64,000 bases of DNA from Hortaea werneckii (GCA_037044905.1 JBAOKB010000052.1:34805-98804); one strand, 5' to 3'; shown: positions 42,284-53,379, counted from the stretch's first letter. A program made the numbers and translations. Notes: generated from the sequence alone by a model not told the origin.

Positions 42284-45017
42284 CGAAGAGGATCCTCGGC
42301 GCCACGAATCCCACCATACTGCCGATCCTCGACCGCCGCCGCAGACGCGCTCACTAGCCAACATCGGGCTCAACAACCTGCTCTCCAACGAGCAGGCGAC
42401 TTCTTCCGAAGACGATCTCCGGGATGCCGGCGGCGAGAGGATCCCGCGCGAGGATGCGAGGAGGGCGATAGGCGTTAGTATCGGACAGGAGCAGACGCGG
42501 CTCCTGTCCCCGAGGACACCGGCGGCGGAGAAGCAGGCGGCGATTGAGGCCGAGGGCGGGTTCTTTGGCGGTGCTACGGCGGTTGCGAATTTGGAGGAGG
42601 TCGAGGGCGGGATTGCGGAGGAGCCGGCTAGGGAGCGGGAGGCGGAGGCGGGGAGAAAGTCTTTGGCTCATGGCAGTACTGAGTCTTCGTCGGCTGGTGC
42701 TGCTGCTGCTGGGAGGCCTTCTCAGCCTTCTGTGTCTCCGCCAGCCCAGGATGGCAGTCAGGACCGACCGCCTTCACCATGGCGGTCGGAGCAGACGAGG
42801 TCTTCGACCACGCGGTCTTACCTTCGCGATGGGTTCCTCTCAGGGAGGAAACGCTCCTCGTCCGGTCCGGATTCGATGCTGGGGAGTTGGCAGAAGGCCA
42901 TCATGTCCAGCTTACCCTCTGTCCCGCGAAATCTGAACCCGTTTCAAAGTCAGAACGAAAGCAATGAGAGTGCGTCTTCTTCAGATACCGGCAATATACC
43001 ACGGAAGAGATCGAATTCCATCTGGCCTTCCATGAGTGGCTGGTCTGAACGCCGCCCAAGTCCCAGCCTGTCGAGAAATCGTTCGGACGACAGCAGCAAG
43101 AAGCTTGACCTCTCTCGTTCCAGCGCATCGACGAAGGAGAAGTCCGAAGCGGACGCCGTTCTAGGTGATCTACCAAGCAGAGCAGAGCTTCGAACCATTC
43201 GTTCAAGGCCGCCGCCGCAGCTCAGGCGTTCGACTTCCGATAATTCCCTCCAGACTCAACGGACGCTGTCTAGGGTTTCTTCATTGGGAGACGATACCCG
43301 GTGGGAAAACGTCCAGGAGCAGGTCAACAGCCGCGTCAAAGCCATCCGCGACAGCTTCCAAGACTCGAATATTCGCCTGCCCAGTTTGCCTTCCATCTCG
43401 CTGAAGCCTGACTTCTTCCGCGAGCGTGCCGGGAGTCAAGTTCGGAAGCAGAGTGAGCCGAATGGTACTGAGAGGTCCATCGACGCTTCGACACCCACGT
43501 CAGCATCGCGAGCACCATCGTCCTCCGCTAGAGCTGCCATGGGCGATTCGAACGCGCAGAAAGCTGCCGCACAGCATCCCAATTTCAATAGAGCCCTTGA
43601 GCAGCTGGAAGGCGATGTGGTGATCTTAGGCGGCTACCGTGGATCCATCCTTCGCTCCGCCGAGCCGCCACATAGACAAGTCTGGGTCCCGATCAAAGTG
43701 GGCCTGAATATCCGCAAAGTCGATCTCGAGCTGGGTCTGGACGAAGAGGACGACGAGCGAGCAACGGAGAAGATCATCCCGGGCGGGATGCTGAGCCATA
43801 TCGGGCCTGTGGACATCTCTCGCCGCTTATTCAAGCGATTGAGGACGTGTGAGAATGCGCGGACGGGGAAGTTACGCGTGCATGATTTCGGGTACGATTG
43901 GCGACTGCATCCGACGTATTTGAGTCAGCAGCTGGTCAAGTTCCTCGCCAGCCTGCCGTGTAATCAGCCTGGGACGCCGAAGGAGAAGCGGGGCGCGTTG
44001 GTTATACCGCATTCGCTTGGCGGGTTGATCACGAGACATGCGGTTAATCAGAGGCCTGAGCTGTTCAGTGGAGTCGTCTATGCGGGTGTGCCGAATACGT
44101 GTGTCAACATTCTTGGGCCGTTGCGGAATGGGGATGAGGTACTGTTGAGTAGTAAAGTGCTTACGGCTCAGGTCAACTTCACCATCAGGACGAGTTTTGC
44201 TTTGCTCCCGTTAGACGGCAGATGCTTCTTTGACAAGGATACAAGAGAGGAGTACCGGGTGGACTTCTTCGACCCGCAGACCTGGATCGACTATCGCTTC
44301 TCCCCCTGCATCGCCCGCCCTCTACCCCCACTCTACGCCCAACCTAAGCCGGCAGGCATCACGGGCTACGTCTCCTCCGTCGCCAACGCGCTGCCCAAGC
44401 CCGGCCGAAAGAACAGCATCCGGCGCAACGCCGCCCACCCCGCGGACCCAACCAAAGCCACCGCCGTCGCCGGCGCCGCCGAACCAGACGCCAAAGCCAC
44501 CGACCAAGCCACGAGCCACCAGGCCCTCGCGGAGAACAACATCGACACATCAGGAAAAAACCACGACCCTTCCACCGACACCGCCGCCGGCGTCCGCACC
44601 GCCGTCACCATCCCGCGCGACCAGGCCCTCGCCTACCTCACCCGCACCCTCGCCACCGTCAAGAAATTCAAACAACAGCTCGCCTTCCACCCTCCCCACG
44701 CCACCAACAACGCCTACCCCCCGATCTCCGTCATCTTCGGCAAATCAACCCCGACCGTCTACGGCGCCAAAGTCTCCGGGCGCGAGGGCATCAAACACGC
44801 CGACGCGTACGACGAACTGGCGTTCGCGAGCGGGGACGGCGTCGTCTTGGCCCGCGCGGCTATGGTTCCCGAGGGCTACGAGACGGTCCCGGGGGGTGTT
44901 GTGAGTAGTGATCGGGGCCATGTCACGATCTTGGGGGATTTGGAGGCGGTGGGGAAATGTGTGAATGCTGTTTTGGCGGCACGGAGAGGGGGGATGGGGG
45001 TTGGGGTTGGGGGGTAA
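42261..45017 (+). CDS. LCAT-like alpha/beta hydrolase with long disordered N-terminus
   Basis: 918 aa, intronless. Residues 1-430 are disordered, rich in S, R and P with many likely phosphosites. From about residue 450 (VVILGGYRGSILRS) begins a lipase-like domain. The nucleophile elbow is IPHSLGGLITRHA with Ser about 585, so the usual GxSxG has Pro at the first position. VPIKVGLNIRKVDLELG, VHDFGYDWRLHPTYLS, and the C-terminal GDGVVLARAAMVPEGYE (likely region of the acid/His) follow LCAT/PDAT family order. Family members move or release acyl groups of phospholipids. No signal peptide or obvious TM, so likely cytosolic or membrane-associated. A short overlapping upstream ORF starts at 42251. 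Confidence 0.8.
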   Translation: MVGAATHDEEDPRRHESHHTADPRPPPQTRSLANIGLNNLLSNEQATSSEDDLRDAGGERIPREDARRAIGVSIGQEQTRLLSPRTPAAEKQAAIEAEGGFFGGATAVANLEEVEGGIAEEPAREREAEAGRKSLAHGSTESSSAGAAAAGRPSQPSVSPPAQDGSQDRPPSPWRSEQTRSSTTRSYLRDGFLSGRKRSSSGPDSMLGSWQKAIMSSLPSVPRNLNPFQSQNESNESASSSDTGNIPRKRSNSIWPSMSGWSERRPSPSLSRNRSDDSSKKLDLSRSSASTKEKSEADAVLGDLPSRAELRTIRSRPPPQLRRSTSDNSLQTQRTLSRVSSLGDDTRWENVQEQVNSRVKAIRDSFQDSNIRLPSLPSISLKPDFFRERAGSQVRKQSEPNGTERSIDASTPTSASRAPSSSARAAMGDSNAQKAAAQHPNFNRALEQLEGDVVILGGYRGSILRSAEPPHRQVWVPIKVGLNIRKVDLELGLDEEDDERATEKIIPGGMLSHIGPVDISRRLFKRLRTCENARTGKLRVHDFGYDWRLHPTYLSQQLVKFLASLPCNQPGTPKEKRGALVIPHSLGGLITRHAVNQRPELFSGVVYAGVPNTCVNILGPLRNGDEVLLSSKVLTAQVNFTIRTSFALLPLDGRCFFDKDTREEYRVDFFDPQTWIDYRFSPCIARPLPPLYAQPKPAGITGYVSSVANALPKPGRKNSIRRNAAHPADPTKATAVAGAAEPDAKATDQATSHQALAENNIDTSGKNHDPSTDTAAGVRTAVTIPRDQALAYLTRTLATVKKFKQQLAFHPPHATNNAYPPISVIFGKSTPTVYGAKVSGREGIKHADAYDELAFASGDGVVLARAAMVPEGYETVPGGVVSSDRGHVTILGDLEAVGKCVNAVLAARRGGMGVGVGG

Positions 45018-45353
45018 GAGGGGGAGAAAGAAAGAAGAAAGGAGAAATTTTTGTTGGGTTTACGCTGTATGAGGATCTAACCCTGGGCTATGCTTTGCTT
45101 CTTCTTATTCTTTCTTGTGTGTATTCTTTGGTTCAGCTCTTCTCCTCCTCGTGGCAATGTCCAATCAATTTCCGCCGGGCGATTTTTTTCAGGAAGTTGC
45201 TACTCTCCGCCGACATACTGAGCGGGGAGTGGTTCATGCTCCGCTAGCTGCAGTGGTTGATTCGAAATGAACAATGACACCTCTTCAACGCTAGCTTCTA
45301 ATCCCGGCTTCGACTGGCTGCCCTGGTCCCTAGCCGTTCTCTTGCGTTTTCTC
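45018..45353. other. Convergent 3' regions 45.0-45.4 kb
   Basis: Tail-to-tail spacer of the LCAT-like and kinase genes; nothing else seen. Confidence 0.5.
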
Positions 45354-47334
45354 TTACTGCTGCTGCAACGACTCAGCCAGCCCGATCTGCAGGTCAGCGA
45401 GTTCTTCGAGTGGTTCTGTTTGCGGCTCGTCCACGATTTCGCCACCGCAGTCCTTCTTCACATCAGCTGCTGTCTGCTCTGGCTCTTCTTTGCTGTCCTC
45501 CGACTCTTCACTCTTCGATGCTTCGCTTGGTTCAACACCGCCTTGTTCCTCCTTGATCGGAGCTTTGTTTTCGGGTGTCTTCCGGGAATGGATGGAAAGC
45601 TGCTGTGACTCTCCTGCGTTGCCAAAAATTTGTGATTCAAGGTCGTCTGGCGATGCAACGACTTCTTCGCTGGGTGTCTGCGACTCTGCGACGTCTGTGC
45701 AGTCCTTACAGGTCTCCTTGTCGGTACACTGGAAAGCCGGACGTGTCTTTTCGGAGCTCATCTCCTCAGCACCCGTCTGCTCAGCACCCGTCTGCTCAGC
45801 TCTCGCCTCCTGAGCAGCATCCGCCTCCTCTGCACTCGCCTCCTCAGCAGTCCTCTCCTCAACACCCGTATCCTCAGCAATGGTATCCTCAGCATCCGCC
45901 TCCTCAACAGTCGTCTCCTCAGCATCCGCCTCATCAGCGGTCGTCTCCTTAGCAGTCGTCTCCTCAGCAGTCGTCTCCTCAGCAATCGTCTCCTCAGCAT
46001 CCGCCTCCTCGGCACTCGCCCCCTCAGCAGTCGTCTCCTCAAGACCCTTGTCTTCAGCATCTGTCTCCTCATTATCCGTCTCTGTGGAGCTGCTCTCTTC
46101 GGTGTCCGACTTTTCGAAGTTGAAGAAAGGATGGTCTAGCAGCTGTTTGGCTGTACTGCGCTCCTCGGGCTTCCACCGAAAGATACGCTCCACAAAGTCT
46201 AGTGCGGTGGCCTTGTCTTCGCCTTCAAGTCTTTCCAGCAAGGCTTCAAAACTTATATCCGGCATGCCTTTACTTCCAGGGTTCCTCCAAGCGCAGTTCT
46301 CGTCACACTCAAGATACTGCTCTTCGCTTCTTGCGAGATAATCTGCTGGCGGAGGACCCATAAGAGCAGTCATCTGTGTGAGATGATAACAACCCGACCA
46401 TCTCTCTTCGCCCTCGATGTTCTGGAAAGGCAGTCGCTTGTTCAGCAGCATGAAGAACAAACACCCGATCGGCCATATATCCAAAGGTGGTCCCCACTTC
46501 ATACCGAGGATGACCTCTGGTGAGCGTAGAGCAGCCGGCCCGACGATACTGGGACCGAGTAAGCCGTCATCCTCATCCTTGTCGAACACGTACGCTTCTC
46601 CAAGATTGCCCAAAATCACATGGTCCCAAGAATTGGCGCCCAGATGCCGAAGATTGCATTGCGCATAGATCTTGCGACCCGTCTCATCCACCTTGAACTC
46701 AGGCGGATTCTCCGCCAAATGCCACGCCAGCGCCTCGAGTTCAGCATCGTCCGTCAATGTCATGAACATATTATCCAGCTTGACATCAGTGTGTATGAGG
46801 TGCGCATCGCTATGAAGAAAATCCAGTGCTCTGATAGCGCAGAGAAGCGTGGACTTTATGAAATCCAGGTTAATGCTCTTGCCCCCATGACACTCTAGGA
46901 TCTCCCAAATAGTGCAGGCAGCTGGGGTGAAAACGAAGCACGTGTGTTGGAAACCGGATGGTCCTGATATTTCGAACACATCTTCGGCCATGCGGGTGAA
47001 CCAATACCCTATGTTGGAGGTGCGAAGACCTGAAAACTGCGAGTAAGCGTACTTTTCCCGAAGCGATGTTCCGCTTTCGTGGATGCAGATCTTCAGGACT
47101 TTGAAGTCTTCGTCGCTATGTCTTGAGTCAGCAATGACATTCCTGTCGCTAGCTATGTTGGGCTGGCGCCTACTCTTGATCTCGGCAGAACCATGTTGTG
47201 GACGTCGTGCCGTAGCCGAGCTTTCCTAGCACTTCATATCTGTCCCGGAAGACATCCCTGATCTCGACGGGATAATAGCGGCTGGTATCATAGTTGGGTA
47301 CAGTCTCTTCTTGAACCTTCAGGTCGGTCTGCAT
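45354..47334 (-). CDS. SRPK-like protein kinase with acidic repeat tail
   Basis: Exons 47174-47334 and 45354-47115 (intron GTAGGC...ATAG) give 640 aa. Motifs: Gly loop LGYGTTSTTW, ATP Lys in DFKVLKIC, catalytic loop HLIHTDVKLDNMFM (HTD is normal for SRPKs), RSPEVILGMKWGPPLDIW and RWKPEERSTAKQLLDHPFF. The Mg-binding DFG/DLG position reads GNLGEA, with Asn (codon 46605-46607) for Asp, so catalysis may be weak or absent. After the kinase domain (about residue 370) comes a tail of imperfect AEETT/AEEAD pentapeptides and further E/S/K-rich sequence. SRPKs phosphorylate SR splicing factors; expanded fungal SRPK-like genes are of unknown role. Start ATG 47334. Confidence 0.8.
45770..46070 (-). repeat. 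15-bp minisatellite coding acidic pentapeptides
   Basis: About twenty tandem imperfect 15-bp units (plus-strand core TCCTCAGCAGTCGTC) encode AEETT, AEEAD, AEQTG-type pentapeptides in the kinase tail. The period is a multiple of three, so unit gain or loss preserves the frame. Confidence 0.85.
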
Positions 47335-47739
47335 GATTATGAATCTCTTCGTGGCGTGTGCAAATAAGTCTGTCAAACAAAAGAGCACTGCGATGCTCTG
47401 TCAGAATCTCGGATCGGAATGTCTTGTGAGAGGGTCGAACAGTAAGAATGGATGACACAGCGAAGGACTTTATCCGAAGTGTTGATTGTTATTTCTTGCG
47501 CACGCTTCATGAAAGACAAGGAAGACAGGCGTGAAAAGCTAGCTTCATGCACGGATAGCGCTAAGCCCGACCTGGAAGGCGCGAGCTCAGTGCATTCACT
47601 ACGACGAGTCTAAGCATTTTTTGCAGCTCGAACTAGAGAATGGATTCACGTTTGGTTTAATTGTTTTGTTATTGTTTTTCCTGTGAAGTGCTTGGCCGTG
47701 GCACGTTTCAAGCATCGTTAGATCAAATAGAAGCTCGCC
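47335..47739. other. Divergent upstream region, kinase and Lys-rich gene
   Basis: About 400 bp head-to-head spacer; no further gene seen. Probably two promoters and leaders. Confidence 0.45.
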
Positions 47740-48342
47740 ATGGTAAGGAACCCCTTGACTGGCGTGCTCAGCAGCTAATTTCGGCAGGGGAAGGGTGGGA
47801 AGGAGAAAGAGATCAAGCCTTGGAGCGTTAAGTCCGACAAGAAGACAGCCGAGGATGACAAGAAGGTCATCAAGAAAGCAATTTGGGTGGGGCAGCAACC
47901 TAATGAGATCGAGGACGAGGGACAAGGTAAAGGTATTGAACATGCAACTGAGAAAGCCATGGAGTTGGTATGTGCAGCACATGAGATGAAGCGACAGAGT
48001 CAAAAGCTCATTTCAGAAGACTAATCCCCTCTCGAACAGATTCCTGAAGCTGTCAGCACGAAGCTCAAGTAAGTTTCTCATTTTGTTCTTCCACAAATTC
48101 CCCCTTTTCGATATGTACGCCTGAAACGACAGCGACGATGAAGCGCAAATTTAATATTTTGTAATTTCAGGGGTACCAAAGCGCACATATCAACCAAGGA
48201 TGAAGAAGACACCCAGAAAGTCACGTCGATTCAGATCTTCGCCGATGCCGAAGAGAAAAAGTACCTGGGCACTTTGCACGCTCACAACGACGGCACTGGC
48301 ACTTATAGATTGAAAGGCCAAAAGACATTCAAGAAACTTTAG
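47740..48342 (+). CDS. Small lysine-rich protein, four exons, first coding exon is ATG alone
   Basis: Model: 47740-47742 (ATG), 47788-47967, 48040-48068, 48171-48342; introns GTAAGG...CAG, GTATGT...CAG, GTAAGT...TCAG. The joined frame is 127 aa, starts MGKGGKEKEIKPWSVKSDKK and ends with LKGQKTFKKL. About a quarter of residues are Lys, especially in the first 30. A middle part (IEDEGQGKGIEHATEKAMEL) is acidic and helical, and the C-terminal part (VTSIQIFADAEEKKYLGTLHAHNDGTG) reads like a small folded beta unit. No family recognised. All four splice junctions keep phase and use strong consensus, which supports a real gene missed by simple ORF searches. Confidence 0.6.
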
Positions 48343-49438
48343 TGATCTTGATAATGCGACGGCGGTGTCTTCGAACGAGACTTTGAGGCTCCTTCGGCCG
48401 AGATAAGTCACCTCAAATGTCGATCAGCTCGAGAGCGAGGGGGAGAAAACGAATCGAGAGAAGCTTTCTTAGATGATGATGGTGATGGTCATCAATAGCA
48501 TTGAATTAGTACACATAGAACGTCTGGTCCCGAATTGCATTTCAATTGCTACCGACACACTGCGGTGTTGATCAGACGTCTGGCGTGCCCGTGACTTGTC
48601 ATTTTTGGTCTCGAAGACCAGCTCACGTAGATTTCAAGGATGTCTTTGGGATTGGGATCTCCATCCAGAACAAAAAAAGTCCGAACGTTGTAGAAGTCTA
48701 GACCAAGGCATGGCTATCCCTTGGAAAGTGGGAATCGTGTGCTTGGTGCTTAATTTTCCCTAGTCTGCCGCTTCTGGGCGTCTCTTGGTGGAGATAAATT
48801 AGTTCAAAGATAGCAGGGGCTGACACCGTATCAGCATACCAATGTGGCGGCTCGGAACTGATGACCTTGTTTGTTCTTATGTGAGGAACCACAATCCACC
48901 GCTTCCTTTCCGGCAAGTACCGGACGATACATGTATACTGAACGTATCTTTTTCCCGGTTGGCTGACGACCAGAGCTGCAGCTTCTCGGGATCATGTCAG
49001 ATGATCGGATCTTCCAAGCCACCAAGACGGTTGGACCGAACCTCTTGCATTGATCTGATGCAGCCTTGTCCGGGTCAGCAGACGATCACAAAGGTCAGTA
49101 CTACTGCGTTACTAAGCTTTAGCTCCAGAGTGGCTGGTGAATTGAGTCGAGATCTAGTCGATCTCCTGCAGGTGTCATGCAGGGAGATCTACGTGGAACC
49201 AGGTCACTGGTAATGCTGCACTGTAACGGCGGGCTGACGGTAGTGAGAGTTTCATTGCGGAGAGCCACATCACTCGCAACCAAGTGGAAAAGCGACTCGA
49301 TGCAACTTGAAATTTCAAATCTGTGGTTCAATCCACAAACGACCTATGATGGCAATGTGGCTTGTATCCAACTAGCCTCCTCTCTCCATCTTGCATTGAA
49401 TGACAGTATCATATGTTGAAGTCAGTGCGGGATCAAGC
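48343..49438. other. Convergent spacer 48.3-49.4 kb
   Basis: 1.1 kb between the Lys-rich gene and the aminotransferase 3' end. Only short unconserved frames. No RNA gene recognised. Confidence 0.5.
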
Positions 49439-51054
49439 TCACCAGGCCGAGCCATTAGCAAGGTATTGGCCCCCAAACTTCTCCCGGAAGAACTGTTTGA
49501 CCACCCGTGCAGTCACATCGACAGTGTACCGTATCTCCTCCTCGCTAACGTTGTATGCAGGCGCAATCAGGATGTGATCGCCACGTTCGCCATCTGCCGT
49601 GCCCGTGCCCGGGTAAAGGGAAATGCTGTGCGGCTCTTGCATGCCTAGATCGATGTATTAGCACGCTAGCGACGCAATTCCCTAGTCACGCATCGATTCA
49701 GTCTCACCTAATTCATGAATGCCCATGGCGACCCTCGCACTGGGCTCGAAAGGCTCTGTAGTGGTCTTATCAGCGACAAATTCGATGCCCCAAAATAGGC
49801 CTTGCCCTCTAATATCGCCGACAGCTTGATGTGAGCCGAGCTTTTCTTTGAGAAGCTCTCCCAGTAGCTTGCCTTGCTTGCGTACATTCGCAATCAGACC
49901 GTCCTGTGAGATGATGCGTTGGACTTCACCTGCCGCTTTACACGCCACAGGGTGACCTTGGTAGGTCTGGCCATGGCTAAAGCTACCAGTACCTTTAGAC
50001 AAGACTTCGATGACTCGTCTGTTGGCCAGCATAGCAGCAATTGGCATGTAACCCCCGCCAAGCCCTTTGCCCATCGTCATGATGTCCGGGACGACGTCGA
50101 ATCTTGGGTCCTGCCAGGCATGCAATGGGCTAGGGTATTTCTCTGTTGGTTCAGGCCCTATTCGCCCAGCGCCGCACATGACTTCGTCCAGGATCAAGAG
50201 TGCGCCGTACTTGTCGCATACTCGGCGTACAGCCTGGAAGTATCCGGGGGTTGCCGGTACGCATCCCAGTGCAGCACCGACCACAGGCTCCGCAATGAAT
50301 GCGGCAACGTTGGGTGGACCAACCCGCTGGAATTCAGCGTCGAGCTCCGCTTCGAGCTGTTGAACATAAGCGGAATCACGTTGTAGAAAGCTCGTCCCTC
50401 GGTACTTGTAGCAAGGAGATACTCGACTCGAGTTCGCACTGAGCAAGGGCTCATAGATCTTGCGGCGTGCTACGTGACCGCCTGCTGCTAAAGCACCAAG
50501 GGTTGTGCCATGGTAACTCTGATGGCGGGAGATGAAGTGGACACGCTCCGGTTCAGGATGACTTTTCTCCAGATGATATTGACGGGCGAGTTTCAGAGCT
50601 GCTTCATTCGCCTCGCTTCCGCTTGAGATGAAGAAGGCCCTCGACATCTCACCATTGGTACTGTCAATCAAGAGATGGGCCAATTCTTCCGCCGCATTGG
50701 TAGCATAGAAGAGCGAATGACAGTACGACACGCTATTCATTTGGTCCATGACAGCCTGCTGAACTCTGTGCAAGTTAGTCCTCGCCCTCAAGCACTGGAA
50801 AGAGATATGTACCGCTTGTTGCCATGTCCAAGACAAGAGACTGCTGCCCCACCTGTTGCGTCGAATAGCTTTTGGCCATTGGTGAGATACAGGTAATTGC
50901 CTTGGGCTTTAACGACATGCAAAGGATCTTCGTGCAATGACCTGTGAAGGACGCTGGACCTTGGGTGCTTGACCTGCGGATCTTTCTCGTTCTTGGACTC
51001 GACGGGCTCTATAACCACGTTCCCATCGTTGACGATGGATGTTAGTGATGGCAT
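49439..51054 (-). CDS. Class III pyridoxal-phosphate aminotransferase, 3 exons
   Basis: Exons 50813-51054, 49708-50765 and 49439-49644; introns GTACAT...ACAG and GTGAGA...CTAG keep the frame for 501 aa. Family blocks: FDATGGAAVSCLGHGN, FISSGSEANEAALKLAR (PLP phosphate cup), SRHQSYHGTTLGA, LILDEVMCGAGRIG (Asp to the pyridine N), and MTMGKGLGGGYMPIAA with the Schiff-base Lys. Class III enzymes transfer omega-amino groups (GABA, ornithine, DAPA, beta-amino acids) to keto acids. The substrate cannot be told here. The N-terminus is not a clear mitochondrial presequence, so a cytosolic location is likely. Confidence 0.88.
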
Positions 51055-51544
51055 TGTCAGAGAAATCAAGGCTCTCCTCAGATGACACGCTGCTCGCTAG
51101 GATGCTGGGAGTCGGGTATAAATGTAACGTAAATGAAGGCTGCGAAGTCTAGTGATACCTATGGATGTAGTGTCTACGCCCTACAGAGGCGTCTAGCGTG
51201 AGGCGACAATAAAGCCGCACATATGTATGCACATGCTAGCAGGCATGGAAGGGTTGCAGCGGGGACAATCCATGGCGGGCCTGCGTCCGAGGGCCTCTCG
51301 GATCTTCGAATGGAGTCATTGACGAGACCGGATTGGCGGTGGAGTCGCCAGCTTGGCTAGATAATTGTGTAAGCTAGCTTATCTAGGTCTGAGACTAGAC
51401 AACTTAGTATTCGGACCGGAAGTTTCAATTGTTCGGCATGCCGAAAGTCGGCATCTTGGGTTTTATCTCTGCAAGACGGAAGAACGACGACGTTGACTCG
51501 ATGTACTGATTCAGCAGCGTTGAATGCGTTTTGCTTATCACGCT
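51055..51544. other. Intergenic 51.1-51.5 kb
   Basis: Upstream region of the aminotransferase; no gene seen. Confidence 0.45.
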
Positions 51545-52169
51545 TTATTGCAAGCCACCCAAGCTACTCTAAGCCAAGTAGGTGTTCGGCAAAATGGGTC
51601 ATGCAGACTGACACATAGCACGTGGTTTCTCACCTTGAATATTTTGAGCTCGACAGCAAGATCGTTTCCGACTTGCAACTGGCCTAGAACAATCACCCCA
51701 AACTGCTTCGTGCCGATCTGTAACTTGTGGCTTGTATCCAGGACTATCATTCAATCGATCAACTTGTGCCTGCAGTTCAGCCACAGAAGTGAGCTGCTCG
51801 GGCAGCAGTCCTTACAGGTGATTGAAAGGGTGCTGAGTGTAGAGGCCCCGAAAATGCCATGCCCACCCATTTTCCACATATGGTGGCATTGCATAAGCTT
51901 GACCAGTTTTTCCTCTGCTACCAACGCGCGAGTGTAGAAGCCTTCGCAAAGTAGACGCTCGTGCTCCCGGTTTTGCACAACCGAAAGAAGAGGATCCAGC
52001 TCTCTGGTTGCAAATCAAGCACATACAATATGGCCAACAATCCAGCCGTCACAGTTTACTTTCCAACGGAAGCTGTGACCTGATCTTGGCATTCAGCGGA
52101 AGGGAGCGACGCAATGACCTGCTCAACCGTAAAGCCGCGATTGGTGAATCGGCTTCCCGTGTCGTATGA
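51545..52169 (-). CDS. Small multi-exon hypothetical gene, 5' end unresolved
   Basis: Proposed exons 52060-52169 (5' limit uncertain), 51816-52003, 51634-51743, 51545-51568; introns GTAAAC...CCAG, GTAAGG...ATAG, GTGAGA...TTAG, all in phase, ending SSLGGLQ-stop. Coding-like text includes RGFTVEQVIASLPSAECQDQ, REHERLLCEGFYTRALVAEE, KLVKLMQCHHMWKMGGHG and GVIVLGQLQVGNDLAVELKI. If the second intron is not spliced, the frame instead runs through CKDC, a possible zinc pair with the upstream C-H-H. No family recognised. No start codon was placed; an upstream exon near 52180-52290 is possible (MAVCRLVVANIHAIM). Confidence 0.35.
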
Positions 52170-52485
52170 TCAGCACGGCTGGAAGACTGCCGTCTGTATC
52201 AGGTTCGACAGGGAATATATGCCACATCACCCGCACAAGGACCAGCCACGTCCGCATTATAGCATGTATGTTGGCAACGACGAGGCGACAGACCGCCATT
52301 GGTGAGATAGAGCTCTGAGGCGCGCAATAAGCAACGCTAACAAAGTTCTCATGACGCGTGCTTTCTGCTGCTGAAGGTCGAGAATATGAGGCGTATTGAG
52401 CTAGTGCTCCAGGCTGTGATACTGTGGCTGCTGGGCAGCACACGGCAGGTTCCATCAACAAGACCTATTGATTGTGGAACACTGT

Positions 52486-52923
52486 CTATATGTCCAAATC
52501 GTTGCTGCTCTCGTCCTTGTCCACCGCACGTAGCGACCGTCGGCGAGGAAAGCCAATAACAGGTGAGTGAGATTGTGAGGTATACTCTCCTTTGGCCTTC
52601 ATTCCGCCTGGTCGGTGAAGAATATTGTACACGGTAGTACTCCTTAGAAGACCAGAGTGCTGACGTCGAAAAGACTTCCCTGAGGATTGTGGCTTGGTAG
52701 AGATGATGGTGGCTCGTTCTGAATGCGACATACCGGCGTTGATTTCTTCGAGATCGGCAATTCTTCCAAGACAAGTGCCGCAGCTATCGTTACAAATGTG
52801 ATCCAGCAACAGGCGAAAGCCTCACGATTGACGACAAATCAGGTATTCTGTGCAGCTCATGTAGCAATGATCGACGCTTCCATGCGGGGCGAGACCTTCA
52901 AAGACGGAGTGGTTGCTTGGCAT
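52486..52923 (-). CDS. Small hypothetical Cys-rich protein, two exons
   Basis: Exons 52826-52923 and 52486-52783 (intron of 42 nt, GTGAGG...ATAG) give 131 aa. The splice brings together C-x3-C, ICRQ and SCGTCLGR, so five cysteines lie within about 22 residues, a possible metal site, followed by a short helix (IADLEEINAGM). The rest is basic and Ser-rich (KSFRRQHSG, GFPRRRSLRA). No family recognised. The intron is short for this genome, so the model is tentative. It is divergent from the AP-endonuclease-like gene and may belong to the same locus as the gene at 51545-52169. Confidence 0.4.
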
Positions 52924-53379
52924 TAGACTGCTGGATCCAATCGCTGTATCGACCTCTTTGTGGCATCTGGAACTCTTCCTGGATAGATTCAGATATGATG
53001 ATATCTCCCGTTTCCAGAAGCTCCGGCCGGTCTCAGAGTTGGGAGAGTCAAGGGTACTCGGAAGTCCTCATCGGCTCACAGTCCCGAACTTCACTACAAC
53101 TCGGCCCGCAAATGATGCCTTAGCGTGATTCTTACGTCAGCTTTCCTCTTCACGTGCTGTATGTTCTTTCTTGCCCAATAGCATGGCTACTACGACATTA
53201 TTCCGTTGATATGTGATTTGGATCGACTCAGAACAAAGATAACTCAAGTTGACCCAAGGAGAAACCATGTCTGTTGCCGAAGGGTGTACGACAGCTTCTT
53301 GAGTGCAGTTCAACGAACCTTCTCGAAAATCCAGATTCCGGTGTTACCTCTGGCTCATCTGCGGATCTGCACGCAATTC
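52924..53379. other. Intergenic upstream of AP-endonuclease-like gene
   Basis: 456 bp between divergent genes. The endonuclease frame stays open upstream to 53206 but without ATG. No other feature seen. Confidence 0.45.

Noticed and set aside
45758..46072. Arg-rich minus frame (RRRLLRRR repeats) in the kinase tail
   Set aside because: Alternative frame of the 15-bp minisatellite; the kinase frame explains the DNA.
48842..49213. 123-codon plus frame in the 48.3-49.4 kb spacer
   Set aside because: No conserved motif, mixed composition, and no splice extension that improves it.
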